A program made the position numbers and the translations under genes. The notes under the pieces are model-generated. The model ran no database searches and had not been told where the DNA came from. It saw only the letters and a program-made list of their open reading frames with translations. From Hygrophila difformis (taxonomy: Eukaryota > Streptophyta > Magnoliopsida > Lamiales > Acanthaceae), in NCBI GenBank assembly GCA_030278955.1, contig JAOANR010000001.1, positions 2,506,894 to 2,570,893 on the forward strand: a DNA stretch of 64,000 nt. Direction: 5' to 3'. Shown in pieces: positions 1-11,843 of this stretch (the first letter of the stretch is position 1; each line of letters opens with the position of its first letter).

Positions 1-106
1 TCTTCCTCTTCCTCATCATCGTCGTCTCATCCTCCATCATCACATTCATATCACCCTTCCCCGAATAATTGCCCCAGCATCTCACATCATGACTTGAATG
101 CACCAT
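1..106 (-). CDS. possible exon of a gene running off the left edge
   Basis: Reading leftwards on the minus strand from an ATG at 106, the frame stays open for 35 codons to the window edge. It is rich in Met, Asp and Glu and ends in a basic Met-Met-Arg-Lys-Arg-Lys run. A T-rich tract ending in AG, a plausible splice acceptor, lies just upstream at about 123-140. I recognise no family. It could equally be a chance frame in low-complexity sequence, since the plus strand here is a pyrimidine-rich TCTTCC/ATC run. Confidence 0.2.
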   Translation of the reverse strand, partial: MVHSSHDVRCWGNYSGKGDMNVMMEDETTMMRKRK

Positions 107-1240
107 TTTGTAAATTTCTTTCTAAAAAAATAAATTAAAAAATGAAATTTTTTTTGTGTGTGCCTGTGTATAAGATGCTGGTTTGATTCACACTAAAACA
201 AACTCCAATCAATACTTCATGCATGTGCACCACTAATTAATAACTGCAGGTGAGATCTTTTTAGGGTTTATACGTACATTCAGACATCATATACACACAG
301 ATAATACAGACATATATGTGCGCGTGGAAGAATATAATGGAGGGATTTATCACAAGAAGGTTAATTAAGAGAAAACATAAAACCAATAAAGGAATGAGAT
401 TGAGAAAGAGTGAAGGAGATGAATCCTGTGGGCGATGAACATTCATACATTAGACTAACTAGCAGCAGAGAGAGGGTGGGGTGGGGGTGGAGATGGGGTG
501 ATTATTAATTATTAATATTATTAAAAGGGAATGAAAGGAAGGAGGAGAGGGGGAGGGTATTAGCAAGGGGAGGGGCCTCCTTATATAAGGAAAATGGTTT
601 GGTGCAAGACATGGAATTGCAATGAAACAGACAAGAAAATGCCTTCATCATAGTCAAAAATTGTGGAACAGATTTGAAGTGGGAAAGGGTTTTTGGTTGG
701 TATTAATGGAATCTACTGTGATCAGAAAACAACATTCCACATTTCAGGACAAGAAATATGAACTGATTAACTTCCATCACACCATTGATTTGAATTTTAC
801 ATTTAACTGTACTATCAATAAAACTAGACAGACGACCATATAATAAGGTTGCAACACATGTCATGTTACAAAATATTCTCATAAATTTAATGAATTTGTA
901 TTTTTAAATTAGCAAGAGTATTTCATAGTATATTATATAATCTTTTCTTGGAAAAGATTAAGAAATTAATCGAAACATTACCTTACAATTTACTATGAAT
1001 TGAAGTTCAATATATATTATTTTATTAATTAAGAAAAAATTGGGATATTTATTTGGAATGAGAACCCTACACGTACACATTTTAATTCAACACTAACATG
1101 TTGTAGAAATTAACCCCAAAAAATGAAAAGGACCATGTAAGAAATCAAACGTAGAGGAGAATCATGGGTAAGTAGGGTCCTAAAATTTAATTTTTCTTGA
1201 GATGAATTCACCTAGAAAAAATTTATAATCTGTTAAATTC
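107..1240. other. intergenic, no gene seen
   Basis: AT-rich sequence with a purine-rich patch at about 465-570 (GAGAGAGGGTGGGG-like). A palindromic TATA-like CCTTATATAAGG follows at about 579-590. This could be a promoter for either direction. No coding frame is convincing. Confidence 0.4.
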
Positions 1241-1259
1241 AAGAAATTAATAGATCAGT
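1241..1259 (+). repeat. LINE target-site duplication, left copy
   Basis: The 19-bp sequence aagaaattaatagatcagt is repeated exactly at 6975-6993 on the other side of the LINE. A long direct duplication of this kind is expected from target-primed reverse transcription. Confidence 0.95.
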
Positions 1260-1369
1260 AAATTTGAGTTTATTGTGTAAATGAAAGTTTGCATTTTCCG
1301 AATAATTGGAGCCTCTCCAAGAATCCTCCAAGATCTCGGCTGCTCTTAGATCTTGGCTTAACCACCTCG

Positions 1370-2842
1370 ATGAGTGATACTGATATGGCGGATCACGGCG
1401 GGGAACCGCCGGACATCCGCGTAAATAGGGTCTTTAAGCGGCTACGCCCGCTCTATAGCGATATTGCAAGGAAAACGACTACACCGCACCATATTTCCAT
1501 TGATGATGAAGCGCTCGAATTTACAGGCGATCCAGACGACATTGTTCAGACGACCTATAATGGGATTCCACGCTTCCAAATTTCGGAGGCCTTCAAGAGT
1601 GCTCTTCTTCGACCTTGGACGCATGCGGTGGCACTTAAAGTTGTTGGTCGCAACATCTCCTATTGGGTCCTCAAGGCAAGACTGGAGAAACTCTGGCCAG
1701 TGACTACCTCGATTCCCCTTGTGGATGTCGGCAACGGATATTACGTAGTACGATTTACTTCTGAAAATGATGCAATCCACGCCTTGACGGGAGGTCCATG
1801 GATGGTTGCGGGTCACTATCTACATGTTCAAGCATGGGACGAAAATTTTGATCCTGATACAAACGAGATTAAATCTATTATTACTTGGATAAGAATACCC
1901 AAGATCCCAGTATTTCTTTACAATAGACAATATCTTCTTAGGGTTGCTTCATCCGTTGGAAAAGTGGTGTGCATGGATGTCAATACCGATACTACAGCCA
2001 GGGCTTGTTTCGCGAGACTTGCAGTGAGAATTGATCTGGATAAACCACTTACTCCTAACGTGATGCTCGGTGACCGCATAATTGGAGTGGTTTATGAAAA
2101 TATAAAATCTGTCTGTTTCCATTGCGGTAAGTGTGGGCATACCCAGAAGACCTGTCCAGATTTGGTGATTCTTGAGAGCAATAACGAAGCAGCCCCAGCT
2201 CCGGATCCTGCTACTGATCATAATGATAGAACGGGCTTTGGGCCGTGGATGTTCGTCCAGGCCAGAAGGCGATTTCCTGCAGGTGGTGGTAGGTCTAATG
2301 TTCAAGAACAACCCAGTCGTAACCGCTTTGACGTGTTAATGAATGATCAAGATTCGACTGAGATCTTGGATACTAGGACTACCACAAAGGCCCCAGCTGC
2401 CCCTCAGCCGATGGTGCACAAACAGTTTCAACCTAACCATAACTCTCATGCTCATGTAGGACAGGCTGGGCGTTCCTCATCCCCGATCCATGCTGATGCT
2501 GAGGATGATTTTACTTCTCCTCGATCCAGAAGCCCTAGTCCGCGGCCAACCATTCGATCATCATCTCCAGTTCGGTCTCCCTCATGGTCCAAACAGGCGT
2601 CAGCTGCATGGGTCAGATCAGTTCAATCCAACCTTCCTTCAGACCACCATGTTGCTGTACAAGTGGTGGATCCTTCTACTCATATACAGAAAAAGGCAAA
2701 AGGATTATGGTTATGGGGGAAAATGGCAGATAGGCCACCTGAATCTTCTCCATCTATTGAGACTGATGGAACTATAGAACAAGAACGGCATGCTATGCAT
2801 GGCCGAGGACGTGCGGCTAGTGTGCCACCTTCATTTGGCTAA
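1370..2842 (+). CDS. LINE ORF1, nucleic-acid-binding protein with zinc knuckle
   Basis: 490 aa from the ATG at 1370. The open frame extends 27 codons further upstream but has no earlier ATG. The N-terminal half resembles the DUF4283-type domain common in plant LINE ORF1 and includes a GGPWMVAGHYL-like stretch. A CCHC zinc knuckle (Cys-x2-Cys-x4-His-x4-Cys) lies at residues 249-262, followed by a Ser/Pro/Arg-rich tail. The protein presumably coats LINE RNA and helps form the RNP. The frame is intact. The stop at 2840-2842 lies 32 bases before the ORF2 ATG. Confidence 0.9.
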   Translation: MSDTDMADHGGEPPDIRVNRVFKRLRPLYSDIARKTTTPHHISIDDEALEFTGDPDDIVQTTYNGIPRFQISEAFKSALLRPWTHAVALKVVGRNISYWVLKARLEKLWPVTTSIPLVDVGNGYYVVRFTSENDAIHALTGGPWMVAGHYLHVQAWDENFDPDTNEIKSIITWIRIPKIPVFLYNRQYLLRVASSVGKVVCMDVNTDTTARACFARLAVRIDLDKPLTPNVMLGDRIIGVVYENIKSVCFHCGKCGHTQKTCPDLVILESNNEAAPAPDPATDHNDRTGFGPWMFVQARRRFPAGGGRSNVQEQPSRNRFDVLMNDQDSTEILDTRTTTKAPAAPQPMVHKQFQPNHNSHAHVGQAGRSSSPIHADAEDDFTSPRSRSPSPRPTIRSSSPVRSPSWSKQASAAWVRSVQSNLPSDHHVAVQVVDPSTHIQKKAKGLWLWGKMADRPPESSPSIETDGTIEQERHAMHGRGRAASVPPSFG

Positions 2843-2874
2843 GTCACTTGTCTTTTCTTTTGCATCTTATTTTT

Positions 2875-5800
2875 ATGCATTTTAATCTCTCTTGTTGGAA
2901 TGTACAGGGAGCAGCTTCGCCTTCTTTTCGAAGGGAATTTCGTGATCTAACCACTAGTAAGAAGATTGACATCATGGCCATTTTTGAACCTCGCATTAGT
3001 GGATTTCATGCGGATAATTTTATTCGCCGAAGTGGTTATCCTTTCTCATTTCGTGTGGAGGCATCAGGTTTTTGTGGGGGTATTTGGTTATTATGGAGAG
3101 AGGCGTTAACAGTTGAAATCCTTGAGAGCCACTCTCAATTTATTGACTTCTGTATTAAGGAGAATGATGATATTACTTTTGTTACCATGGTGTATGCTGC
3201 TCCAAATAAGTATAGGCGTCATTGGCTCTGGCCTGAACTGTCTAGATTAGCTTCTTGTTGATTTGATCCATGGCTCGTCGGGGGTGATCTAAATTGTATC
3301 ATGCGACATAGCGAAGCCAGAGGAGGCAGTCATTCTAGTACTCTTGGAGACGAACTCAGAAACTGGACTTCTCATGCGGGTGTTATTGAGCTTAAGACTT
3401 TTGGGAATCATTTTACTTGGGCTAGAGGTCCTCTTCGACGGCGCCTGGACAGACTAATGGGAAATGAGGCCTGGCACTCTCGTTATCCTTCTAGTACAGT
3501 GGAGGTTCTCCCTAGAATCCACTCAGATCATTCTCCTCTACTTCTTAGGATTTCGAACAGACGTCCTTCTATGAATGCTAGCCAAGTGAAATGTTTTCGT
3601 TATAATGCTGCTTGGCAGGGTTTCCCCAGTTTCTGCAAGATGATATCTTCAGTTTGGGACCTTCATCTGCCTCTTAATGAATCTCTTCTTAAGCTCTCAC
3701 AGGAGGCTACCGCTTGGAATGATAAGGTCTTCAACAACACGAATATTCGTAAAGCTAGGATTCGCTCTAGAATTAAAGGCATTGAGAGACAGATGGACTG
3801 GGAGAATAACAGGTTCTCTAAACGGCTTCATCAACAACTTAGTTCTGAACTTAGCAAAATTCTTGAGAGGGAAGAGATTGCCTGGATTCAGAGGAGTACG
3901 AGGGATTGGGCCCTGGCTGGTGATCAAAACACGGGTTTTTTCCATAATTTTGTGAAAGCCAGACAACGGAAGAAATTGTTTTCTATCTTGGAGGACGCTG
4001 CAGGCAACCCCTTAAGAGATGAGCGGGATATTCAATCTATGGTCATTGATTATTTCCAGTATCTCTACACAGAAACTTTTCCATCTACATCTTGCATTCC
4101 TAGGCATTCGGACCACCTTCCCTACCTTTCTCAATTGGACTGTGACTTGATGGCTGCTCTTCCTTCTAAGGAGGAGGTTTGGACAGCAGTTAAGAGCATG
4201 GCACCATTGAAGGCTCCCGGCCCCGATGGTTTTCATGCTATATTCTATCAACGTAACTGGAAGGTGGTTGGTGACTCGGTGTGTCATTTTGCTATTGATT
4301 GCTTCTCTGGACAGAAGGACTTGGCCTGCATCAATCAAACCTTTCTTGTTCTGATTCCTAAGATCCCCTCTCCGAAATCAGTCACTCAATTCCGCCCAAT
4401 TAGTCTATGCAATGTCCTTTATAAGATCATTACTAAGATCTTGGTCAACCGAATGTCTCATTTTATGCCTCGCCTGATCAGCAGCGGCCAGGCTAGCTTT
4501 GTTAAAGGCCGGGTTATACAGGACAACATTATTCTCTGTCGGGAAATTTATCATTTCTTGAATAAGTCAACAGCCAAGCCTGGATTCATGATCCTCAAGC
4601 TTGATCTAGAAAAGGCCTACGATAAGCTGAAATGGAGTTTTGTTGAGGATACTCTAAACTTTTTTGGCTTTCCTGATTCCAGTATTAAGTTCATTATGTC
4701 TTGTATTTCCTCTTCATCTTTTCAGGTCCTTTGGAATGGTCGGCCTTCTCCTCCCTTCCATCCCTCTCGTGGCATTAGACAGGGTGACCCTATGTCCCCT
4801 TATCTTTTCATTCTGTGCATGGAAAGGTTGGGCATCATGATTACCAAGGCAGTTGAGGAAGGTCTTTGGAAACCAATAACATGGGATGGTGGGCGTCTTA
4901 AGGTCCCTTACCTCTTTTTTGCAGATGACATCCTTCTATTTTCGAAAGCCACCATCGCTCAGGCCTCTATAATTAAGAGTATACTCTCTTCTTTTAGCAA
5001 CATGTCTGGTCTTAATATCAGTACGTCCAAATCCCGCTTATGCTTTGGCAAGGTAGTTAGTCGTAATGACAGGAGATCCATCTCTAATGAATTGGGGATC
5101 CAATGCTTCCAACAACTTGGGACATACCTTGGCATTCCCATATCGAGTGAGAGGAGGTCTTATAGTGATTTTGGTTTTCTTACTGATAAGATGAGGGCAA
5201 AGCTTAATGGGTGGTCCCATAGACATTTGAGTTTTGCTGGGAGAGTCACTCTCATCAAATCGGTTCTTCAAGCTACTGCTCAATACGTGATGCTTGTTAC
5301 CAAACTTCCTCGGAGAACTATTAACGAGATGGAGAAAATCTGTAGGGATTTCTTATGGGGTCTTCACAAACCTCACCTAATAGCTTGGGATACTATAACT
5401 TCAGATAAGGCAGGCGGTGGACTAGGACTCAGAAGGCTTGACTCCATTAACTCTGCTTTGCTCATGAAAAGCTTGTGGGGTCTCTTGACAAGAGATACTC
5501 CTTGGACTAAAGTGATGATGAAGAGGCATGGGTGGAAAGGGCATAAATTCACACATCATCAGCAATCCTTATCTCAATTTGCTAAGGATCTGACTTCACT
5601 CCATGAACCATTCAATGAACTGCTTGCATGGAAATTAGGGAATGGTAAGAATGCTTTATTTTGGTGTGATAAATGGACTAATCAAGGTTTTTGCTTGCAG
5701 GATTTTGTGACTCGTCCTCTCCTAGCTACTGAGCTTGCCCGACCTGTGGAGTCTTACATCATCAACGGGGAATGGAACCTTCATGTTCTCAGCAGCGTCC

Positions 5801-6939
5801 TTAATGCTGAAGGTCTTCTGCGACTAATCCAGGAACCTACTCCACCAACCAGTTCCAGGGAGGATCGGCCTATATGGAAACCTGCCGGTCGGGGTGTCTT
5901 CTCGGTTAGCAGCACACTCCATCACTGGAGTTTCATCCCACCGCGCGATGGTGAACCGGATTGGAGGAGCCTTTGGAAATGGCCAGCCCCCCACCGTGTT
6001 AAATTTTTTTTGTGGTTGGCTATGCATGATAGACTGCTCACAGGGAAGGAACGCTGCAAAAGGAATATTTCTAGTGACCCTTGTTGCTGGAAATGTGGTT
6101 GTTTTGAGAATGGGATCCATGCCATTCGGGACTGTCCTACTTCAGCTTCGGTTTGGATGAATCTTGGCTTCAGCTCTCTTACTGATTTTTGGGTTTTGGA
6201 TATCCAGGAATGGATTAGTAGCATGAACTGCAGTTATACTGGTGACCACCGAGCTGCTATTTTTGGTGTGGGGGCCTGGTTCATTTGGAAACTGAGGTGT
6301 CAGGAACTCTATGCTAAAGCTAACATCCAGTGGGATCGGGTTCATATCTCTATTCGCAAAATGGTCAATGACTACTTGGAGGCTCGGAAGGCGTTCAAGT
6401 TGTATGGCGTTAAAGCCTGGCAAAGTAGCAGAACAAGGTGGGAACGTCCGCCGGACCAATGGCTGAAGGCAAATTGCGATGGATGCCATAGTCGTAATAG
6501 AAGTATTGCGGGTGGTATCATCAGGAATGCTAAGGGGAGATGGCTTGGAGGAGTCAGATCTGCAGAACATTTTGCTAATAGTCTTCAAGCAGAAGTTCGA
6601 GCCATTTTGATCACCATGCAGATGGCCTGGTCCATGGAAGCCTCTCGATTGATTGTTGAAACAGATTATCATGAGGCTATTGATCTTATTGAGAATGATC
6701 ATCCAGTAGCAGGACCGCTTTCTCTCTGGCTTGGACAGATTAAGGAGATGGCCAAATGGAGCTGGAATATCTCGTTTTCCTTCGTCCCACGGGAATGTAA
6801 TGCCGCCGCGGATTGGTTTCTCAAAGGCTCTCCTCTTGTTGGAGGTGTTCAATATTTTGTTCGTCCTCCCGAGTTTATGTTTGATGTATTAGATTTAGAC
6901 CTCATTGGTTTGTACCATACCAAACAAGTGTTGGAGTAA
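2875..6939 (+). pseudogene. LINE ORF2 (endonuclease, reverse transcriptase, RNase H) with one premature stop
   Basis: The frame runs from the ATG at 2875 to 6939 and is broken only by a TGA at 3259-3261 (codon 129). The N-terminal part is an apurinic-type endonuclease with a GGDLNCI-like motif just after the stop. Reverse-transcriptase motifs follow: FRPISLCNVLYK, the LDLEKAYD block, GIRQGDPMSPYLF, and the catalytic FADD at residues 682-685. Next come a zf-RVT-like Cys/His segment (about 6080-6135) and a C-terminal RNase H domain starting near 6465 (ANCDGC motif). The stop separates most of the endonuclease from the rest. It may be a point mutation or, less likely, a sequencing error. Confidence 0.9.
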
Positions 6940-6974
6940 TGCATTGGCTTCGGCCCTCCTTTCTTACCGAAAAA

Positions 6975-6993
6975 AAGAAATTAATAGATCAGT
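6975..6993 (+). repeat. LINE target-site duplication, right copy
   Basis: Exact repeat of 1241-1259, directly after the A tail of the LINE. Confidence 0.95.
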
Positions 6994-7299
6994 TAAATTT
7001 CAATATAGCTGTGACTGTGATATGGGAAGAATTGATTTTGCTGATCGAGTTATAAGAAAAGTTTGTTTCATCATTATATTCATTCGCCTTTTTTCTTTCC
7101 AAAATCACATAACAAAAGAAATGGTAATTTTGTGCACAGCATGGCATCTACTATATTATTTTTTAAAATAATGTTTAAATATTATTCATAACTTTTCAAT
7201 ATCATAATTCTTTTTGCATATTTTATTTATTTTAAGGATACTATATTTTATTTTAAAATTTTAGTTCATAAATTTCAGATTTTGAAGAGTATTGTTTAC

Positions 7300-7332
<33 letters not shown>

Positions 7333-8125
7333 TATTCAATATAAGATGTTGAAAAAATATAGAAAAATAGAATACAAAAATTGTGTAAAAAAAATACCCT
7401 AAATTAGAGTGATCCCTTTTCGTTTTTTTCTTTTTTCTTTTTAGTCATCGTTATTATATTTATGATTGTCAAGATATTAGGTATTTTCTCAGGTAATTTC
7501 CTAGCATGTGTTTTATTGTTTACCGCAAGTTTAATAAGGATCATATCAATATTAATTACTTACATCTGTCCTCGAACTTATGATCAGTCGAATAAAACAA
7601 AATTTCTGTCTTTTTCTGGAAACAATCAAACAATGGACTATTTTTTTAGGTGTTAAAATTTGATTTGACTCTATAATACTATAAAGTTGTTAAAGAAATT
7701 ACCAAACCTATAGAATATAATTAGTATGGTATATATGGTCCGTTTGGTAATGTTTTAGTACATTTGTACCTTTTTCCAAAAAAAAGAAAACAAGTTACAA
7801 GAATTAATTTTTTAATTAGACATATAGCATATATTAAATGACGATAGGATAAACAGGCTTGCACTGCAGCTGTGATGTGGTGTGATATTTTTGTGATGTT
7901 TAAAATTTTATGATGTGTGAGATTATTTTTGTGATGTTGATGTTAAAAAATTTTGTGACGACTGAGACAGTTTTTGTGATGTCAAATGCATAAACATCAC
8001 AAAATTAAAATTCCCCATCATAGCTGTACGGTGCAGTCCATATGCCCACCTGCACGGGAACTGAACCGAGATAAACATATATAGGCTTCTTTCCAGATCC
8101 ACATTATTTTCAAATGCATTATTTA
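6994..8125. other. intergenic, AT-rich, with a poly-C run
   Basis: No gene is seen. It contains the 32-base C homopolymer at 7301-7332. A possible short inverted-repeat element lies at about 7861-8036, rich in TTTTTGTGATG motifs, with GCACTGCAGCTGTGATG at one end and CATCATAGCTGTACGGTGC at the other. Confidence 0.4.
7301..7332. repeat. C homopolymer, 32 bases
   Basis: An uninterrupted run of 32 C residues on the plus strand in otherwise AT-rich DNA. The length in the living genome may differ, because such runs sequence poorly. Confidence 0.95.
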
Positions 8126-8138
8126 TTATGCCACTTTA

Positions 8139-8328
8139 TTTTTATTTTTATTTTTTAATTTTTTTTCTGAACAGCCTATACAGGCCAGAAAATGGGTGGT
8201 GGGAGCCCATGCCACACAAATTACAAAGGGGAATAAAAGTGAGGGATATGGAGCCGGTGGGGAATCGAACCTCCAACCTTCCGTTCAAAGTCGAGCGACG
8301 TAACCGCTTGAGCGAAGTCCTCATCCCC
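8139..8328 (-). mobile_element. tRNA-derived SINE, family 1, full copy
   Basis: On the minus strand the head carries Pol III promoter boxes: an A-box-like GCTCAAGCGG and a B box GGTTCGATTCC. A body with GTAATTTGTGTGGCATGGGC follows, and the element ends in an A-rich tail at the low-coordinate end. It is bounded by a 13-bp duplication, ttatgccacttta, at 8126-8138 and 8329-8341. Related copies lie at about 22155-22310 and 44436-44580. Confidence 0.88.
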
Positions 8329-8341
8329 TTATGCCACTTTA

Positions 8342-9283
8342 ATTTAATTTGATTCGTTGAATTAAGTTTATAAAATAATGAAATAATTTTATAGTTTATA
8401 CGGAAATTATATATTATTAAAGTTTATAAAATAATGAAATCCTAAACTTACTTGAAAATACTTGTGGTGTTTTATTGGCAATACTACTTGTATTCTTTTT
8501 CTTCTTTTTTTTTTCTCAATTGGATCAAGTTTATTTAGAGGTATGATTTTAATATATTTAATTTTTTTTTTATTAGAAACATATATGTTGTCGAGTGTAT
8601 TTAATTTAGCAGGTTGTCAACTCGGCGGATGAATTGATCAGGTACTCGATCTCCCATCTTCCATATTAAAAATACTCAATGAGCCTCCCATATTAAAAAT
8701 GTGGTGCATTTAATTAGTGCACATTAATTATATGTAGCTAGGATGCATCCGTGTTACTACTATAGGATCACTAGTCTACTCTCTCGCATGACATGAATCA
8801 CATGATGATATAGTATATAGGAAAACGATGGTCTAATCAACTAACCATTTAATTTTTCTTATTGCTTATTATCATAATGGGATAAATTAAAAACACGGCA
8901 CAAATCACATGTTCATGAATATTCCCAAACCCCACAGGAATTGCAAAATACCAGCCAGCTGCTACGCCGATCCATGGGTTCCTTGAAATTTTATGTTATA
9001 TAAAGACGAGCTAATAGACGATCAATAATACTATATATAGAGAAATAATTCCATCATTTAATTATCCTTTCGAAAATCCCAGTACATACACACACATTAT
9101 TATTTATGCCCTCAAGATACATACATGCATATAGGCATATATATAGCCAGCATGCTGAAGCTGAACATCTATGATTTCATGAATCACATTATACTATTTC
9201 CATAGTAGAGCAGTGTTCTACATTTAAAAAAAAAAAAAAAAAAAACTATTTAACAGCCTGCAGTCAAAATTGTACTTACTTCA
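8342..9283. other. intergenic, no gene seen
   Basis: AT-rich sequence with T-rich runs and a poly-A run near 9225-9245. No frame with gene-like composition. Confidence 0.4.
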
Positions 9284-9285
9284 TA

Positions 9286-9738
9286 CTCACTCCGTCCCAT
9301 TAAAAGTGGTCACTATTCCTTTTTGGGGTGTCCCATTAAAAGTGGCCACTTTCCCTTTTAAGTAAATTGGATTAACATAAACATGATTAAAAACCCCACA
9401 ATAATGACAATTGTACTTTCTGCACAAAGTCCCTATATATGTTTAACCATTAATATCTCAAAATGGGTATAAATAAAAATTATTTAAAATATATATTCTA
9501 AAACTATACGATTAGACGATTCCAACAAGATCACACTTGACTATTTTTGTTTTTCTACATCATTACGATAACAATAAGTCAAAGTTAAATAATAAATATG
9601 GTTAAAAGTCAAATGTAACCATTATAAATTAGATGGATGAATTAGTCAAATTTACTCACACCACTTTAACTACTAAATCCCACTACCTAAATTCTCGTGC
9701 CCAAAAGAAAGGGGCCACTTATATTGGGACGGAGGGAG
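9286..9738. mobile_element. Stowaway-like MITE, copy A (453 bp)
   Basis: The terminal inverted repeats are CTCACTCCGTCCCATT on the left and, read inward, CTCCCTCCGTCCCAAT on the right. The element is flanked by TA on both sides, the Tc1/mariner (Stowaway) target duplication. A very similar copy lies in the opposite orientation at 43334-43779. No transposase is present, so it is non-autonomous. Confidence 0.9.
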
Positions 9739-9740
9739 TA

Positions 9741-10722
9741 CCTGATAGCATGCTATCCATGAATTTTATAAGCATGTCTTCAATAGTTGATTATAGGAAT
9801 ACTTATATACTCTGTGGGTTTGTACACATATTTCACTAAATATACTACTTTTAATAACTTTTCTGAATTAAGGATACTCATTTCTTCTATTCTTCTTACT
9901 TCTTAATACCGTTTTAGACTTTAGTCATGACGGTTTTACTGTATGAGTATACTATGTAGTTAGTATATATATTAATAAGAAGCATGCATGTATGTATGTA
10001 TGTATATGGGTGCCAACTGCCAAAGCTTCACCGCTACAAAATAGGCAAGGGAGCCAAGGGAAAAAAACAACCAACCTTAAGGAAAGAAAAACAAAAAAGG
10101 AAGTGTAATGGTCGGTTTTGTAGGTCCCAATTAAAGCAAAAGGGAGACTACTTGCCTTCATCTGTCATTATATATATACATGTTCAATACAATCTTCTCT
10201 GGATCCATCATCCATGCCAAACAGTTCAGTATGGAATGGAACAATTTGTCCCTTTAATTAGTGTTAAACCCATCAACTTGCATCTTGCAATTTGCAAATA
10301 TGTATATATATATGCTGGGTTTAGAATTTAGATATTCATTGCATATGATGTGTACTTATAAACATATGACAAATGAAAACACCTATGCACGGCTGCACTG
10401 CTTTTCTTTTCAAAACAAAACTAATCAAAAGTTTAACATGCATGATAATCAATAGTGTTATTGTATTATTTGTTAACGAAAACACAGTAGTGAGTAGACT
10501 ATCCCCACTCTAATCATCTTTAATTAATTGCTAATTTCTTTAATTTCTCCCAGCCTATATATAGTGTAGGAATATAAATATCTGACTCTAGAATTAAAAC
10601 TACGAGTACAAGCGTAGAGGAGTACTGACTCAGAAAATTTTCAAATTTAAATATAACCAACCATGTATCAAAGTGTGATATTATTGTCACTGTATAATTT
10701 TAAATACACCAGTTATAATTAA

Positions 10723-10753
<31 letters not shown>

Positions 10754-11600
10754 GAAATATCTTGAAGTTTGTAAAATAGAATAACCTTTTTCCAAAATTT
10801 GGACAAAAACAGAATTCTTTTTTAAGCCGTGGTATATATAGTGTAAAAACTACAAAAGGGAGCGGAGCCTTCATAACTCATAAGCTGACACAATGTCATT
10901 ATCTTTTCTTCCACATTCAACTGGCTTTTCATTACCCCAAACATTGAATCATACTATAATATAAATAATGCAAAATTGCTAGCAAGCAATAAACAATAGA
11001 AAATAAAACCTAATAATGACATGCTCAGAATTATGTAGTAAGATATGAGAGGAAGAACAGCTGAAGAAGCCTGAGATAAAATCATAAAACATCAAAAAAA
11101 ATGTCAACAAAGGGAGGAAAGAAGCTGCTAAGTTGGAATGCTGCACCAGCCTATACAGTAATGATCATATGAATATAGACAAAATGAGGATCTTAATAGT
11201 AGTTCCCAAAGATTTGAACTTGATAAGGTTCACTGCCAAGTTCGTAAAGTTGGGAAAACAAGTCAAATTCAAGATCCTGACATGCTCAAAAATGAAATGA
11301 GCTGAGGTCAGCTTACTTGAATGTAGTTACTCAAATAAACTTAATAAGGGGACTCTCTTGCAATTTCACGACAAGATTCTTACTCATTCTTGAGTGGTAC
11401 TCGTCGGTAATTACCTAGTATAACTTGATCAAACATGATGAAAAACATCATAAGAACTCAAGCACGACTAGTTAAAGTAAAGTGATGAATCGAGTTACAT
11501 AATCAACGGAGTACTTGGGTGGATTTGATCAGTAGCACAAAGCATAGAAATGTTATCTCATATGTTGTAGATTTTAATTAATAAGTGTTCTTTGTTCCAT
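9741..11600. other. intergenic, downstream of the MAP kinase gene
   Basis: AT-rich with GTAT and TA microsatellites (TA repeat 10723-10749). The part nearest 11600-11843 may include the 3' UTR of the minus-strand MAP kinase. No other gene is seen. Confidence 0.4.
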
Positions 11601-11843
11601 ATAGTAGTAGCTAATGTACAGACCAAGACCGGGGGCATACAACAAGGCGACACAAGCAATGATCACAGCCAAAATCAGCTAATTCCAGCCACATTAGCAG
11701 CACAAACTGATAATGCATTCATTGCTTCTCAAAATTATTGAAATATAAAGGGTGAAAACTGAGCAAGATGATACTAATACGAAATTTTCCAATGCATAAA
11801 GCTAAATTACCTGGCATAGTAGTGGGGAACCTTGAGCTTCAGC

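Larger units (their letters stand above)
1260..6974 (+). mobile_element. L1-type LINE, near full length
   Basis: A 5.7-kb non-LTR retrotransposon lying between perfect 19-bp duplications (1241-1259 and 6975-6993). It holds a short 5' leader, ORF1 (1370-2842), a 32-base gap, ORF2 (2875-6939), a very short 3' UTR and a six-A tail at 6969-6974. This order (nucleic-acid-binding ORF1, then endonuclease, reverse transcriptase and RNase H in ORF2) is that of plant L1 elements. One in-frame stop in ORF2 is the only damage visible by eye, so the copy is young but probably not autonomous now. Confidence 0.95.

Noticed and set aside
8250..8328. tRNA gene suggested by GGTTCGATTCC and an upstream A box
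   Set aside because: The two boxes belong to a SINE with an A-rich tail and a 13-bp target duplication. No cloverleaf is evident and the body repeats elsewhere.
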